Assembly (NCBI GenBank): GCA_015234045.1
Contig: JADFWU010000023.1
Coordinates: 2,622 to 45,686 of the forward strand
Direction: 5' to 3'
Length of the DNA stretch: 43,065 bases
From: Magnetococcales bacterium
GTDB lineage: Bacteria > Pseudomonadota > Magnetococcia > Magnetococcales > JADFWU01
Shown: positions 24,170 through 33,913 of the stretch, one piece after another
Position numbering within the stretch: position 1 is the first letter of the stretch
Layout of the letters: each line of letters begins with the position of its first letter
Program-made: the position numbers and the translations under genes
Notes under the pieces: model-generated
Database searches by the model: none
Told to the model about the DNA's origin: nothing
The model's input: only the letters and a program-made list of their open reading frames with translations

Positions 24170-26572
24170 TTACAGGCCAGCTAGACTTACCGTGGGAAAG
24201 CCACCATCCCATTGACACAGATCCTGACTCGGACCTGGAGCATATCCACTATAGCTTATAATTGTGCCTTCAGGCACATGTTCATCTAACGTTGCTATAA
24301 CTTCTATCTTAGTTTCGCCCTGGATTACACGTACCTTCTGATCCTGGACAATACCTTGTACTTGTGCGTCTTTTGGATTTATCCGAAGACGATTACCCGC
24401 ATCCAATTTTGCCATTGTCGGAGAACGACGTGCAACGGGGTCACCGAAGTAGAAAGGCACTTCAACGATCATGCAAAGCCCTGCCCCACCCTCTGAACTA
24501 CCAACGCCGCTGAGATCCAATCCGGTTGTTACTGGACTATGATCACAGGCAACAGGCATTTCCTGCGGACTGAGTTTATCAAGATCATAACGATGATCAA
24601 CAGCGGCCATACTGGTACGCAATGCATCAATCGTATTGTATGAAAGTGATGTTGCAAACCGATCACTGAGTGCTCGAAGAATGCGCCAATCTTCTTTGGC
24701 CTCTCCTTCTGCCTTAACAGCGGCATTACTGCGCTGAACACGACCTTCAACATTGGTTAATGTTGCATCTTTCTCAGTAACCGTCATGCCTGGCAATACC
24801 ACATCCGCCTGCTTAACGGTCTCTGAATCAAAGGCACCCAGCCAAATGACCTTGGCTTTATCAATGGCCTGTTTGGCCAATTGGGTATCACCTGCTTCAG
24901 TCAGAAGATCATTACCAAGGATGAACAGAACTTTGACTTCACCTTCTGCGGCAGCCTTGAGAATTTTTTGTGCATGGTAGCCGGGATTATCCACCAGTTT
25001 ATAGCCTGGTCCACGATGTGGAATGACACCCATATCTTGAGCAGCGGCTGCATTACTGACGGTAGGAACTCTATTGTATCCGTTCCATTCACTGGTCAAT
25101 GCACCACATGCATCCATGACTGCAACACACTGACGACGAATCAACTCAGCCTGAGGATGATTGATTGCATGGTCACCGATAATGACTACCGGTCGCTGTG
25201 CACCTTTCAATGTCTCAGTCAGTTCTTTCACTTCTGTACTGGCTGTCGCACCAGTCAAACCTGCCAACAACGCTTTCAGAAAAACAGGTTCCTGACCAGG
25301 ACGACGCACGATATTTACCAAACCAGGCACGTTTGAATCCAATGCCCGTGGTCCGAGTGAAAATACCTTTGCACCATTACGCGCAGCCTTCCTGATTCTC
25401 AGGTTCATAATGGGTGTTTCGTACCGGCTGTCAGCACCCACTACTAGAATAGCATCAGCTTCCTGAAGTTTTTCCAGCGGTGTATTCATAAAGAGATCTG
25501 CACGTGTCAGGACACTCTCATCGGCTGAGTAATCCCGTTGACGTACACGAAAATCAATATGTCTTGTGCCAACCGTATTACGCAGAAAATCTTGGAATGC
25601 ATAGAGCTCTTCTGCACCTTGACGATCTGCTGCGGCAATACCTGCAACTTCTTCTGCTTTAACTGACTTCAGAAGTTCAGCGGCAGCATCAAGCGCTTCC
25701 TGCCACCCTACGTTGCTTATGCCATGACTACTATCTTTGCGAACCTGAGGCTGTTTTACGCGCTTCACAGTCAGACCATCAACTGCATAGCGTCCTTTAT
25801 CACACAACCAGGTTTCATTAATTGAATCGCAATGCGCCGCCTCAACCCGGATAACCTTATTCTCCAGGCGATCACGGCGTACTTGGCAACCAACAGAGCA
25901 ATGATTACACACACCAAAAGCGTGCTTCAACTCCCAACCACGCGCCTGAAAATGGAACGGCTTATGGTTCAAAGCGCCAACGGGGCATACCTCTGCCAGG
26001 TTTCCGGTCAGCTCTGAAGTCAGCGTCTTCTTAACAAAGGTGCCCACTTCCATATGGTCACCGCGCCACATTGCACCCATCTCTTCTGTTCCGGCGATTT
26101 CGCGGGAGAAGCGGATACAGCGTGTGCAGTGGATGCATCGATCCATCTCAGTTTCAATGAGAGGACCAAGCTCTTTGTTGTTTACATCGCGCTTGTCGTC
26201 ACCAAAGCGAGCCCGATCTGGACCATACTTCATGGCAAAGTCTTGAAGCCGACATTCACCGCCCTGGTCACAAACCGGACAGTCCAGTGGGTGATTGATG
26301 AGTAAAAACTCCATCACGCCACGACGGGCTTTCTTTACCATATCGCTTTCGGTGCGTACCACCATACCGTCGTTAACAGGCATAGCGCAGGCCACAACCG
26401 GCTTAGGCATCTTCTCCACTTCTACTAAACACATCCGACAGTTGCCATCAATAGGCAATTTTGGATGGTAGCAGAAATGGGGAATGAAAACGCCCAGCAT
26501 CTGAGCCGCTTCCATAATGGTGCTGCCCGGCTTGACGCTGATCTCCTTGCCGTCGATGATCAGAGTAGGCAT
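24170..26572 (-). CDS. nuoG: NADH-quinone oxidoreductase subunit G
   Basis: This is the 800-residue iron-sulfur subunit of the complex I peripheral arm (75-kDa homologue). From MPTLIIDGKE, ligands for N1b are C34, C45, C48 and C62; for N5, H94, C98, C101 and C107; for N4, C146, C149, C152 and C196. A further C222, C225, C229 and C257 has the exact C-x2-C-x3-C-x27-C spacing of cluster N7, which E. coli and Thermus keep but mitochondria and most Alphaproteobacteria lost. The remainder is the inactive molybdopterin-oxidoreductase-like domain. The frame is open to 26692, but the upstream 40 codons are unlike the family and overlap nuoF. GAGGAG lies 12 nt before the chosen ATG. Confidence 0.95.
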   Translation of the reverse strand: MPTLIIDGKEISVKPGSTIMEAAQMLGVFIPHFCYHPKLPIDGNCRMCLVEVEKMPKPVVACAMPVNDGMVVRTESDMVKKARRGVMEFLLINHPLDCPVCDQGGECRLQDFAMKYGPDRARFGDDKRDVNNKELGPLIETEMDRCIHCTRCIRFSREIAGTEEMGAMWRGDHMEVGTFVKKTLTSELTGNLAEVCPVGALNHKPFHFQARGWELKHAFGVCNHCSVGCQVRRDRLENKVIRVEAAHCDSINETWLCDKGRYAVDGLTVKRVKQPQVRKDSSHGISNVGWQEALDAAAELLKSVKAEEVAGIAAADRQGAEELYAFQDFLRNTVGTRHIDFRVRQRDYSADESVLTRADLFMNTPLEKLQEADAILVVGADSRYETPIMNLRIRKAARNGAKVFSLGPRALDSNVPGLVNIVRRPGQEPVFLKALLAGLTGATASTEVKELTETLKGAQRPVVIIGDHAINHPQAELIRRQCVAVMDACGALTSEWNGYNRVPTVSNAAAAQDMGVIPHRGPGYKLVDNPGYHAQKILKAAAEGEVKVLFILGNDLLTEAGDTQLAKQAIDKAKVIWLGAFDSETVKQADVVLPGMTVTEKDATLTNVEGRVQRSNAAVKAEGEAKEDWRILRALSDRFATSLSYNTIDALRTSMAAVDHRYDLDKLSPQEMPVACDHSPVTTGLDLSGVGSSEGGAGLCMIVEVPFYFGDPVARRSPTMAKLDAGNRLRINPKDAQVQGIVQDQKVRVIQGETKIEVIATLDEHVPEGTIISYSGYAPGPSQDLCQWDGGFPTVSLAGL

Positions 26573-26588
26573 GACGTCCGTTCGCTCC

Positions 26589-27869
26589 TCATCCCACCAT
26601 GCAGCGCCCGTGCTCCACGTGGTATTCGAACTCCTCTCGGAAGGCCTTGATAGCGCCAACAATGGGCATTGCGGCGGCGTCTCCGAGGGCACAAATTGTT
26701 TTACCTTGGATGTTACCAGAGATATCGAGCAACATATCGATATCCTTCATGGTCCCTTTCCCGGCCTCTAGGCGGCCCATAACTTGGGCCAGCCACCCGG
26801 TTCCTTCACGACACGGTGTACATTGTCCACACGATTCATGACGGTAAAACCGAGACAGTCGGGCAATGGCCCGAACGATACAAACTGATTTATCTACAAC
26901 AATCACTGAACCTGCACCCAGCATACTACCTGCTTTTGCCAGTGCATCGTAATCCATGGTGACTGTTTCACACTGGGAGGCGGTCAAAATGGGTGTAGAA
27001 GATCCACCGGGAATAACCCCTTTCAGATTCTCCCATCCACCGCGAACACCACCTGCATAGTCATTTAACAACGTCTTCAGCGGAATCCCAAGTTCTACTT
27101 CATAGTTACCTGGTTTATTGACATGTCCAGATACTGAGAAAAGCTTGGTTCCTGTGGAGTTTGCCACGCCGAGCCCTGAATACCAATCACCACCTTTAGT
27201 AATGATATCGGGCACGGATGTCAGTGTTTCCACATTGTTAACGACAGTTGGGCAATCATAAAGACCGATATTAGCAGGAAATGGTGGTTTCAGCCTAGGC
27301 TGCCCCTTCTTCCCTTCCAATGATTCGATCAACCCTGTCTCTTCACCGCATACGTAAGCACCTGCGCCACGATGAACGGCAAGATCAAAATGCATTCCAC
27401 GTCCTGCGACATTCTCTCCAAGCAGGCCTGCGGCATACGCTTCATCAATAGCCCCTTGCAGCACTTCTGCTTCCCGAACAAACTCGCCCCGGATGTAGAT
27501 ATATGCGCGTTGAGCATTGATTGCGTAGGCTGTGATGATCATCCCTTCAATCAGGAGATGGGGATCACCCCGAAGAATCTCACGGTCCTTACAGGTTCCG
27601 GGTTCACCTTCGTCAGCATTGCAAACCAGATACTTTGGCCGAGGATCGTCCTTAGGAATAAAGGACCATTTCAAGCCTGCTGGAAACCCAGCACCACCGC
27701 GTCCGCGTATGCCTGATTTTTTTACCTGGTCAATCACCTGAGCGGGTGTCATACCAAAGGCTTTTTCCATAGCCTGGTAGCCACCATTCGCTTTCGATAC
27801 AGCCAGAGTATGGCTGTTCTCCAGGTGGATATTCTTGTATACGACCTTGGTTCCGGATTGTCCGCTCAT
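26589..27869 (-). CDS. nuoF: NADH-quinone oxidoreductase subunit F
   Basis: This 426-residue subunit (51-kDa homologue) binds NADH, FMN and cluster N3, where electrons enter complex I. RGRGGAGFPAGLKWSF (about 55-70) is the nucleotide site and GAYVCGEETGLIESLEG the FMN-binding region. The N3 ligands are in ESCGQCTPCREGTGW plus a later Cys in KTICALGDAA. Its stop is 16 bp before the nuoG start and its ATG 36 bp after nuoE, consistent with the operon. Confidence 0.97.
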   Translation of the reverse strand: MSGQSGTKVVYKNIHLENSHTLAVSKANGGYQAMEKAFGMTPAQVIDQVKKSGIRGRGGAGFPAGLKWSFIPKDDPRPKYLVCNADEGEPGTCKDREILRGDPHLLIEGMIITAYAINAQRAYIYIRGEFVREAEVLQGAIDEAYAAGLLGENVAGRGMHFDLAVHRGAGAYVCGEETGLIESLEGKKGQPRLKPPFPANIGLYDCPTVVNNVETLTSVPDIITKGGDWYSGLGVANSTGTKLFSVSGHVNKPGNYEVELGIPLKTLLNDYAGGVRGGWENLKGVIPGGSSTPILTASQCETVTMDYDALAKAGSMLGAGSVIVVDKSVCIVRAIARLSRFYRHESCGQCTPCREGTGWLAQVMGRLEAGKGTMKDIDMLLDISGNIQGKTICALGDAAAMPIVGAIKAFREEFEYHVEHGRCMVG

Positions 27870-27905
27870 GTCCGGCTCTCTCGCTCCAGTTATCAGATTC
27901 TCAGG

Positions 27906-28412
27906 TCAGGGCAACCGATCGATCAGATCAGCTACCTTCTCCGGAGTCAGGTCTTCATAATAATCATCGTTGATCTGAAGCATGGGTGCATTGGCGCACG
28001 CACCAAGACATTCCACTTCTGTCAGGGTAAAGCGCCCATCATCTGAGCTATCCCCGATTTTCAGATCCAACTTGCCTGTCAGGGCATCCATGATGCCATC
28101 AGAGCCACACAACCAGCAGGAGATATTTGTACAGACCTGAACATGGTATTTTCCAACCGGTTTCAGATTGTACATTGTGTAGAAGGTTGCAACCTCATAC
28201 ACCCGGATCGGCGGAATTCCAATCACTTCCGCAACATAATCCAGCGCCTGCGGTGAGAGCCATCCGCCGAAGTCCCGTTGTGCCAAATGGAGCAACGGAA
28301 GCAGTGCTGACTGACGCTTATCCTCAGGGTAGCGTTTGAATATCCGCTCCGCTTCCTGCATCGCCTCGTTAGAGAAGCGCGGAGTTTCGGAGTTCTTCTG
28401 GAGAGCGCTCAT
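27906..28412 (-). CDS. nuoE: NADH-quinone oxidoreductase subunit E
   Basis: This 168-residue [2Fe-2S] thioredoxin-fold subunit (24-kDa homologue) carries cluster N1a. The ligands are in CTNISC and ECLGACANAP, the two typical pairs, C-x4-C and C-x3-C. A longer frame reaches 28505 and overlaps nuoD, but its extra 31 residues are not family-like, so MSALQKNSE is used. No good Shine-Dalgarno is seen before this ATG, so the exact start is uncertain. Confidence 0.93.
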   Translation of the reverse strand: MSALQKNSETPRFSNEAMQEAERIFKRYPEDKRQSALLPLLHLAQRDFGGWLSPQALDYVAEVIGIPPIRVYEVATFYTMYNLKPVGKYHVQVCTNISCWLCGSDGIMDALTGKLDLKIGDSSDDGRFTLTEVECLGACANAPMLQINDDYYEDLTPEKVADLIDRLP

Positions 28413-28470
28413 GGAACGACTGTCACCCCAATTTTTGTCCGTTCGACCATTTGGCGTTGTACCAATTGAC

Positions 28471-29652
28471 TTATCGGTCGATTTCACCAAACACAATATC
28501 CACACTGCCGACCAACGTTGTCACGTCGGCAATCATATGACCTTTAGCCATGTACTTTAATGCTTGCAGGTGATTGTACCCTGCTGCACGAATCCGTGCG
28601 CGGTAAGGCTTGTTAGTGCCATCGGATACGATATACACACCGAGCTCACCTTTGGGACTTTCCGTACCGACATACACCTCACCAGGAGGCGTGACTAAAC
28701 CTTCGGTGTAGAGCTTGAAGTGGTGGATTAACGACTCCATCCCTTCCTGCATTTCACCACGATACGGGGTGGAGACTTTAAAGTCTTCATGACGTACCGG
28801 ACCGGGTTTCATCTGGTCCAGACATTGACGAATAATCTTATTAGACTCACGCATCTCCTCCACACGAACCAGGTAGCGGTCGTAGGAATCACCCGTCACG
28901 CCTACGGGAATATCAAATTCCACTTTATCGTAAGCATCATAGGGTTCTGCTTTGCGAAGGTCATAAGCAACACCAGACCCTCTCAGCATCGGGCCGACAA
29001 AGCCCATGGAGAATGCATCTTCCTTGTTTACGATACCCACATTGACCAACCGCTGTTTCCAGATCCGGTTATTTGTCAGTAGAGTCTCGTATTCATCAAT
29101 TTTCGCTGGAAGATGATCAGTAAACGCTCTGATACGATCTTCCAATCCATCAGGCAGATCCTGGGACACACCACCGGGCCTAAAATAGGCTGCGTGCATA
29201 CGCGCACCGGAAGCGGCTTCATATATATCCATGATCTCTTCACGCTCACGAAAAGCATAAAGAAACATGGTCATAGCACCCACATCCAATCCGTGGGATG
29301 CCAAAAACAGCAGATGATTCAGCAACCGGGTCAGTTCCGCATAGATCACACGGATATACTGTGCCCGCTCAGGTGCTTCTATACCGAGCAACTTTTCAAC
29401 AGCCAGCACCCAGGGGTGCTCTTGAGCGATCATGGACATGTAGTCCAATCGATCAAAGTATGGCAATCCTTGAATATAGGTTTTATGCTCGAGAAGCTTT
29501 TCTGTGCCCCGATGCAGAAAACCGATATGGGGATCGGCCCGCTCAACGACTTCGCCGTCCAGTTCTAACAGGAGGCGCAGCACACCATGAGCCGCAGGAT
29601 GCTGCGGTCCAAAGTTGACCGTGTAGTTCTGGAATGTCGTGCTTTCAGCCAT
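28471..29652 (-). CDS. nuoD: NADH-quinone oxidoreductase subunit D
   Basis: This 393-residue subunit (49-kDa homologue) forms the quinone-binding pocket next to cluster N2. [20 protein letters not shown] near the N-terminus is the quinone-site loop, followed by [26 protein letters not shown] and [14 protein letters not shown]. It is separate from nuoC, unlike the fused NuoCD of E. coli. The frame extends to a TTG at 29667, but ATG 29652 (MAESTTFQN) has GGA 6 nt upstream and is preferred. NDUFAF7 methylates an arginine of the eukaryotic homologue, and a relative of that enzyme is encoded at 15108-16265. Confidence 0.96.
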   Translation of the reverse strand: MAESTTFQNYTVNFGPQHPAAHGVLRLLLELDGEVVERADPHIGFLHRGTEKLLEHKTYIQGLPYFDRLDYMSMIAQEHPWVLAVEKLLGIEAPERAQYIRVIYAELTRLLNHLLFLASHGLDVGAMTMFLYAFREREEIMDIYEAASGARMHAAYFRPGGVSQDLPDGLEDRIRAFTDHLPAKIDEYETLLTNNRIWKQRLVNVGIVNKEDAFSMGFVGPMLRGSGVAYDLRKAEPYDAYDKVEFDIPVGVTGDSYDRYLVRVEEMRESNKIIRQCLDQMKPGPVRHEDFKVSTPYRGEMQEGMESLIHHFKLYTEGLVTPPGEVYVGTESPKGELGVYIVSDGTNKPYRARIRAAGYNHLQALKYMAKGHMIADVTTLVGSVDIVFGEIDR

Positions 29653-29676
29653 CAGCGTTCCATCCAAGCGTCTGCA

Positions 29677-30222
29677 TCAACGTCCGTAGGTTTCGCGATC
29701 TTCGCGAGCCAAGTCAGTAGGTTCCTGAACAATACGGCCAGCCTCTGCATCATATCTAACTTCGGTCATCCCATTGAGAGGAAAATCTTTTCTCAGTGGA
29801 TAGCCTACAAAATCGTAGTCAGTCAGCAAGCGGCGCAAATCTTCATGACCACGGAACAGGATACCAAACATCTCATAGGCTTCCCGTTCGTACCAATCCG
29901 CACACTTCCAGACCCGTGTTATGGAGGGCATCATCTCACCCTCACCAAGAGCCACTTTAATTCGAAGCCTGTGGTTCTTGTAGACTGACAGCAATTGATA
30001 CACTACTTCAAGCGGCTTTTCCCGCTCTGGATAGTGAACACCCGTCAAGTCAATCATCAGTTTAAAATCCAGATCTGGATCATTCCGAAGCAACATCAAG
30101 CTTTCAACAACTTCTTCGGGAACCAGATGTAGAATGAGTGCATCACCCAGCCGCTCAACCTTATGGCCGGAAAACTTGGCACTGACCACTGCTTCCAGTT
30201 TTTCCAGTTTAGCCTGGGTCAT
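29677..30222 (-). CDS. nuoC: NADH-quinone oxidoreductase subunit C
   Basis: This is the 181-residue peripheral arm subunit (30-kDa homologue), with no cofactor. The family signature is present in [29 protein letters not shown], ending in the conserved [12 protein letters not shown]. The ATG overlaps the nuoB stop as ATGA, indicating translational coupling. Confidence 0.96.
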   Translation of the reverse strand: MTQAKLEKLEAVVSAKFSGHKVERLGDALILHLVPEEVVESLMLLRNDPDLDFKLMIDLTGVHYPEREKPLEVVYQLLSVYKNHRLRIKVALGEGEMMPSITRVWKCADWYEREAYEMFGILFRGHEDLRRLLTDYDFVGYPLRKDFPLNGMTEVRYDAEAGRIVQEPTDLAREDRETYGR

Positions 30223-30728
30223 TTGCTTTCACCCCACCCTTCATAAAGGGTATTGGTCCGGTGAATCTTTTTCTGCAATTGCAGAATGCCATACAGCAAT
30301 GCTTCCGCTGTCGGAGGACAACCCGGGATATAGATATCCACAGGCACAACCCGATCGCAACCGCGAACCACAGGATAGGAGTAGTGATAATACCCACCGC
30401 CATTGGCGCATGCGCCCATGGAGATCACCCATCTTGGTTCTGCCATCTGATCATATAGCGTCCGCAGTGCGGGAGCCATTTTATTGGTAAGTGTTCCAGC
30501 AACCACCATCACGTCAGACTGACGCGGACTGGCACGGAAAACAATCCCAAACCGATCCAGATCATAGCGACTTGCGCCTGCTTGCATCATTTCAACTGCA
30601 CAGCAAGCCAGACCAAAAGTCATCGGCCACATTGACGAGGTTCTTGCCCAGTTAACGAGCTTATCAACACTCGTCAGGAGAAAACCACGATCACTCATCT
30701 CATTGCCGACTTCTTCGATCATTCCCAT
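30219..30728 (-). CDS. nuoB: NADH-quinone oxidoreductase subunit B
   Basis: This 169-residue PSST homologue carries cluster N2, the last iron-sulfur centre before quinone. The tandem cysteines C42 and C43 ([11 protein letters not shown]) are followed by a Cys in MGACANGGG and one in [14 protein letters not shown], the complete N2 ligand set. The ATG at 30728 overlaps the nuoA 3' end by 10 bp. An internal ATG at 30722 or 30698 could also serve. Confidence 0.97.
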   Translation of the reverse strand: MGMIEEVGNEMSDRGFLLTSVDKLVNWARTSSMWPMTFGLACCAVEMMQAGASRYDLDRFGIVFRASPRQSDVMVVAGTLTNKMAPALRTLYDQMAEPRWVISMGACANGGGYYHYSYPVVRGCDRVVPVDIYIPGCPPTAEALLYGILQLQKKIHRTNTLYEGWGESK

Positions 30729-31075
30729 TCTAGCGCCCCTTTCTTCCAGGCGTAGGCGTATCCTACAAGAAGAACAAGCAGGAACAGCATCATCTCAAGA
30801 AATCCGATAAAGCCGATTTCCTTGAAAGCAACGGCCCAAGGAAACATAAATGCTGCTTCTATATCAAATATGATAAACAGAATAGCGATCAGGTAAAACC
30901 GTACATCAAACTTCATCTGAACCCGACTTAACGGAGCAAAGCCGCACTCATATTGTGCGTTCTTTTCCGGATACGGATTCTTAGCGCCAACGATCATTGA
31001 GCCAACCAACATAAAGATGGCCATACCCAGCGCGATAAAGATAAATATCAGGATTGGAAAGTAGCTTTCCAGCAT
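30719..31075 (-). CDS. nuoA: NADH-quinone oxidoreductase subunit A
   Basis: This 118-residue, three-helix ND3 homologue is the first gene of the operon. The loop [12 protein letters not shown] contains the conserved Cys that lies near the quinone cavity and is exposed in the resting form of the enzyme. The frame reaches a TTG at 31087, but ATG 31075 (MLESYFPIL) with GGTGGA a few nucleotides upstream is preferred. A sigma-70-like promoter lies about 100 bp upstream. Confidence 0.95.
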   Translation of the reverse strand: MLESYFPILIFIFIALGMAIFMLVGSMIVGAKNPYPEKNAQYECGFAPLSRVQMKFDVRFYLIAILFIIFDIEAAFMFPWAVAFKEIGFIGFLEMMLFLLVLLVGYAYAWKKGALEWE

Positions 31076-31173
31076 CGCTTCCACCAACTCAAGCTGCGTT
31101 GAACGTGATAACTATGGCTCCGTGACCAGCACACATCCGGCTCACACACTGCCTTACTCTGCTACGGACTCGA

Positions 31174-31202
31174 AGCATACATTCCCCTTTTATCTCAGTC
31201 AA
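31174..31202 (-). promoter_or_regulatory. Candidate sigma-70-type promoter of the nuo operon
   Basis: On the minus strand, TTGACT (-35, 5 of 6 matches) is followed by a 17-bp spacer and TATGCT (-10, 4 of 6). It points at nuoA and would give a leader of about 90 nt. Identified by eye only. Confidence 0.45.
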
Positions 31203-31337
31203 TGGATTCAGCCTCTTTTTCAGTCCATTTTCTGTAACTTTCTCTACTAATTAATACTATTTTTTTCCTTTTCTCCATTTCTGACTAACAAAATTATTTT
31301 ATTAGAATATTCAAACATAGTTTATTTAACATAAATA

Positions 31338-31365
31338 AAGCCCATGGCGCATTTACCATGGGCTT
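31338..31365 (-). terminator. Intrinsic terminator after the pilus-like cluster
   Basis: On the minus strand, the 10-bp stem AAGCCCATGG/CCATGGGCTT with an 8-nt loop is followed by TTATTTATG. It lies about 250 bp after the prepilin stop, so it would end a long 3' UTR. The T tract is interrupted, so strength is uncertain. Confidence 0.6.
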
Positions 31366-31524
31366 AACACTGCTTTCATCTAATACTGCCTTCCATACAA
31401 TCCAGCCAACGTCTCGTATCAATGTTACTTAGTAACAGGCCTACTCATTACTTGATATTGACTAGTAGGCACGCAGTAGCCGGTTAAAAAGGCATCCAAT
31501 CATATACCCTCATTACCACGATTT

Positions 31525-31579
31525 CGGGAATCCAGGGGCACACAGAGAAGCAAACTGGATCCCCGTTTTAGCCGAAACG
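31525..31579. repeat. Dispersed-type palindromic repeat remnant
   Basis: cgggaatccag and ctggatccccg form an imperfect inverted repeat, followed by a second small palindrome, cgttttagccgaaacg. Similar 'gggaatccag' palindromes occur as dispersed intergenic elements in many proteobacterial genomes. Only one copy is seen in this window. Confidence 0.35.
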
Positions 31580-31615
31580 AAGGGCTCAACAATCATTCAA
31601 CCGCGCAACCCTATT

Positions 31616-32230
31616 TTAGAACGCATCCAAGCTGCGGCATATGTTTGTCTCATCTTCATCAGCATAAGCCTTCACATCTCCGGCTTCCTGAGTTGCATCA
31701 TCATTTGCACGGATATCACCTGTTGTGGGATCACCGTCATCAAACAGTGCGTCAAACTCAGCGGCCAGATCATCGCGGATATTGGACATACAGATCTCTA
31801 CACCACTTTGAAACCGCTTGGTTTCCATCCCCATCACGCCAGCCAGAGAGTTGTTTGGACGCGATTCATCACTCTCACCACCATTGATCAACTTGGCGTT
31901 ACGCATATGCAACCACGCGAACTGCGACTCACCGGCACCGGTTTTCCAGTTGTCATCAATTTCGCCGTTGTTATCGCCTTTCTTCTCTTTACCAACGGCA
32001 CTCCAACGACTGGCCCGGCTGTCGTCACCTGGCAGAGCCATATAACGGTCACGATAGCTATTGATAGCTGTTGCAATACCACTAAAATCTGTCCCAACCC
32101 GCTTCAGACGCGCGGTATCAATCAGGGCCTGGCCCTTAAGAACACCACCAACCAGTAGGCCGATGATAATCAGAACAATGGCAATTTCCACCAACGTGAA
32201 ACCGGCTTGTGCGCGTTTATTGATTCGCAT
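31616..32230 (-). CDS. Prepilin-type (class III signal) pilin/pseudopilin
   Basis: This 204-residue protein begins with a type IV prepilin leader, MRINKRAQAG, cut before F, then FTLVEIAIVLIIIGLLVGG with the Glu at position 5 of the mature protein. It resembles a prepilin group with a LPGDD segment, an Asn/Asp/Gly loop (KGDNNGEIDDNW) and an ES.FAWLHMRNAKLI motif. The tail is highly acidic (DDGDP, ADEDE) and may bind calcium, as known for GspG pseudopilins. The frame extends to 32266, but GGAGG lies 5 nt before the ATG at 32230. It is the last gene of the cluster and is 220 bp downstream of the gene before it, so it could have its own promoter. Confidence 0.85.
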   Translation of the reverse strand: MRINKRAQAGFTLVEIAIVLIIIGLLVGGVLKGQALIDTARLKRVGTDFSGIATAINSYRDRYMALPGDDSRASRWSAVGKEKKGDNNGEIDDNWKTGAGESQFAWLHMRNAKLINGGESDESRPNNSLAGVMGMETKRFQSGVEICMSNIRDDLAAEFDALFDDGDPTTGDIRANDDATQEAGDVKAYADEDETNICRSLDAF

Positions 32231-32450
32231 GTTAGCCTCCAATAGAGCGGCACTCTTGTTTAGCAACTATGCGTCACTATTAAGAGCTGTTATTAGTCAA
32301 TTAATTCAGGGCGTTGACTTATCCAAGCCAGACCCTTTGCAGTTATCTGTACTTCCCCCATGTAACCGCCATGACATCCCGCTTGCAGCCAGGAATTACG
32401 TTGACGTCACCATGATGTTTCTTAACATGTTTCCTCTATCATTTCCAGGT

Positions 32451-33173
32451 TCATTGGTTATTGTTATCGTTCTCCTGGAGCCAAATTAACCACTCATTGA
32501 GATATTTTATCTCTGCGGGATCAGTTACCAGTCCATCATTAATCATTGCGCCAACCAACATTTGAGCCTGTTGTAAATGGCCCATATCAGTTAGCAGTAG
32601 CGCCTCTAGCTGTCGTGCCCAGGGAGGCAATACATTCGGAGGTGTATTACGCACCAATGCATGTGCATATTTCTGCGCCAGAACCATATCATTGAGCCCA
32701 TGGCGGGCATTAACAGCTACATACGCCAACTCTGACCAGAATTTTTCCGGATTTTGTCGAAAACGTCGTTCTACGAACCCATACAATTGCTTTTGCTGGG
32801 TGGTATTGCCAAATCCCAACACGCGCCCAGCTAAAAAAAGTGGATAGCTGGAATCCGGGTTGAGTTCAGCAATCCCTTCCAACCATGCCAATAAGGCGGG
32901 CATTTCCTGGTTGGTCAACTCTGGCAAACTCTGAATCCAAATAGCCAGCAACCGTGCAACGGTTTGTTGTTCACCCAATGATGCATGCTCCAGAATCCAC
33001 TGTACTGGCGGGTAAGATATGGGCGCTCTTTTTTGCTCCCTTATTTCACGATAGCTCCCCAATAGGAGTTGCATCCCGAGAGCTAACCCAAAAAAAATCC
33101 AGCTCACTGTCACTCTATTGGATTGGCGGACCAACATGGCAGTTAAAGTGGCCTGCTTTTGAGGTCTACCCAT
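32451..33173 (-). CDS. Membrane-anchored helical-repeat (TPR-like) protein of the pilus-like cluster
   Basis: This 240-residue protein has one TM helix near residues 22-38 (VTVSWIFFGLALGMQLLLG) and a soluble part that reads as paired helices in TPR fashion, such as LLAWLEGIAELNPDSSYPLFLAGRVLG and MVLAQKYAHALVRNTPPN. With a basic N-terminus, the soluble part should be periplasmic. It starts inside the 3' end of the preceding membrane-protein gene (31-bp overlap), so the two are translationally coupled. I recognise no named family. A scaffold for the secretion/pilus machine is inferred from position. Confidence 0.65.
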   Translation of the reverse strand: MGRPQKQATLTAMLVRQSNRVTVSWIFFGLALGMQLLLGSYREIREQKRAPISYPPVQWILEHASLGEQQTVARLLAIWIQSLPELTNQEMPALLAWLEGIAELNPDSSYPLFLAGRVLGFGNTTQQKQLYGFVERRFRQNPEKFWSELAYVAVNARHGLNDMVLAQKYAHALVRNTPPNVLPPWARQLEALLLTDMGHLQQAQMLVGAMINDGLVTDPAEIKYLNEWLIWLQENDNNNQ

Positions 33174-33913
33174 CCTGCTGATATCAGAAGCAAGATGAAA
33201 ATTGCCGTTTCCAATCCTTGGTCAATCAGAGTGTCCAGCACTAAATTTGATTCCAACAACCAACCTGAAGGAGCAAATTGAGCCAATGTTGGCAATATCC
33301 AGGTCAAGCCATGCATGAAGAGATCAAAAACAGGGGTATCAGGTGAGATAAGACTATAAAGTGTCGGCATACTGATACATAACACCCACACAGCAACTGT
33401 GGCCATTAATGCAGGCAGCATACGCTTCAATGCCAGCGCAAACAGCACGCCCACAGCAGAAAGCACCATCAAAAACAGGCTTAAACTGATACTCCAGCCC
33501 ATGGCAGCACTGTTGCCCACCACGGCATAACCGACCAAACCCGCTACGACAGCTAAAAGCAGTGACAGCGCCATACCACTCAAAAACAGTCCGACCACCA
33601 TCTCCAACCGATTTAATGAAGAGGCCAGCATCATTTCGGCAACTCGATCTCGAAACAGCACAGCGGTTGCCTGAATCATCACAGTACTGATGAGCAATCC
33701 CAATGATAATTTTATTGCGCTACTATAGAACCCTGCCCGTGTTGATTCTGATTCGATCAATGCAACAGCATCAGAAAATGCAGCAATACCCGCACAAATC
33801 AGCAATAACACGATAACCACAGTCGGCAAGCCACTTCGGCGAAATCCGGTCAACTGCCAACTGAGTACAGCCGCTATTCTACGCCATGGATTCATAAGAT
33901 CATAACGCGCCAT
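33143..33913 (-). CDS. Polytopic membrane protein, ABC-2-permease-like
   Basis: This 256-residue protein has about six hydrophobic helices. Its N-terminal RRIAAVLSWQLTGFRRSGLPTV and the segment FRDRVAEMMLASSLNRLEMVVGLFLSG resemble ABC-2-type exporter permeases, in which a cytoplasmic amphipathic stretch follows helix two. No ATP-binding partner gene is adjacent. Such permease-like genes inside pilus clusters are recalled from other proteobacteria, but the function is unknown. The ATG at 33913 overlaps the prepilin gene by 14 bp; an ATG at 33895 would avoid overlap. The family assignment is tentative. Confidence 0.6.
   Translation of the reverse strand: MARYDLMNPWRRIAAVLSWQLTGFRRSGLPTVVIVLLLICAGIAAFSDAVALIESESTRAGFYSSAIKLSLGLLISTVMIQATAVLFRDRVAEMMLASSLNRLEMVVGLFLSGMALSLLLAVVAGLVGYAVVGNSAAMGWSISLSLFLMVLSAVGVLFALALKRMLPALMATVAVWVLCISMPTLYSLISPDTPVFDLFMHGLTWILPTLAQFAPSGWLLESNLVLDTLIDQGLETAIFILLLISAGWVDLKSRPL

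Larger units (their letters stand above)
31088..31615. other. 528-bp intergenic region between nuoA and the prepilin gene
   Basis: No gene is recognised. From the nuoA side it holds a likely nuo promoter (31174-31202), an AT-rich stretch (31220-31335), the prepilin operon terminator (31338-31365), a 7-bp inverted repeat gcctact/agtaggc (31439-31470) and a repeat-like palindromic element (31525-31579). Confidence 0.7.

Noticed and set aside
26573-26692. 40-codon N-terminal extension of nuoG
   Set aside because: It overlaps the 3' end of nuoF and has no similarity to NuoG starts.
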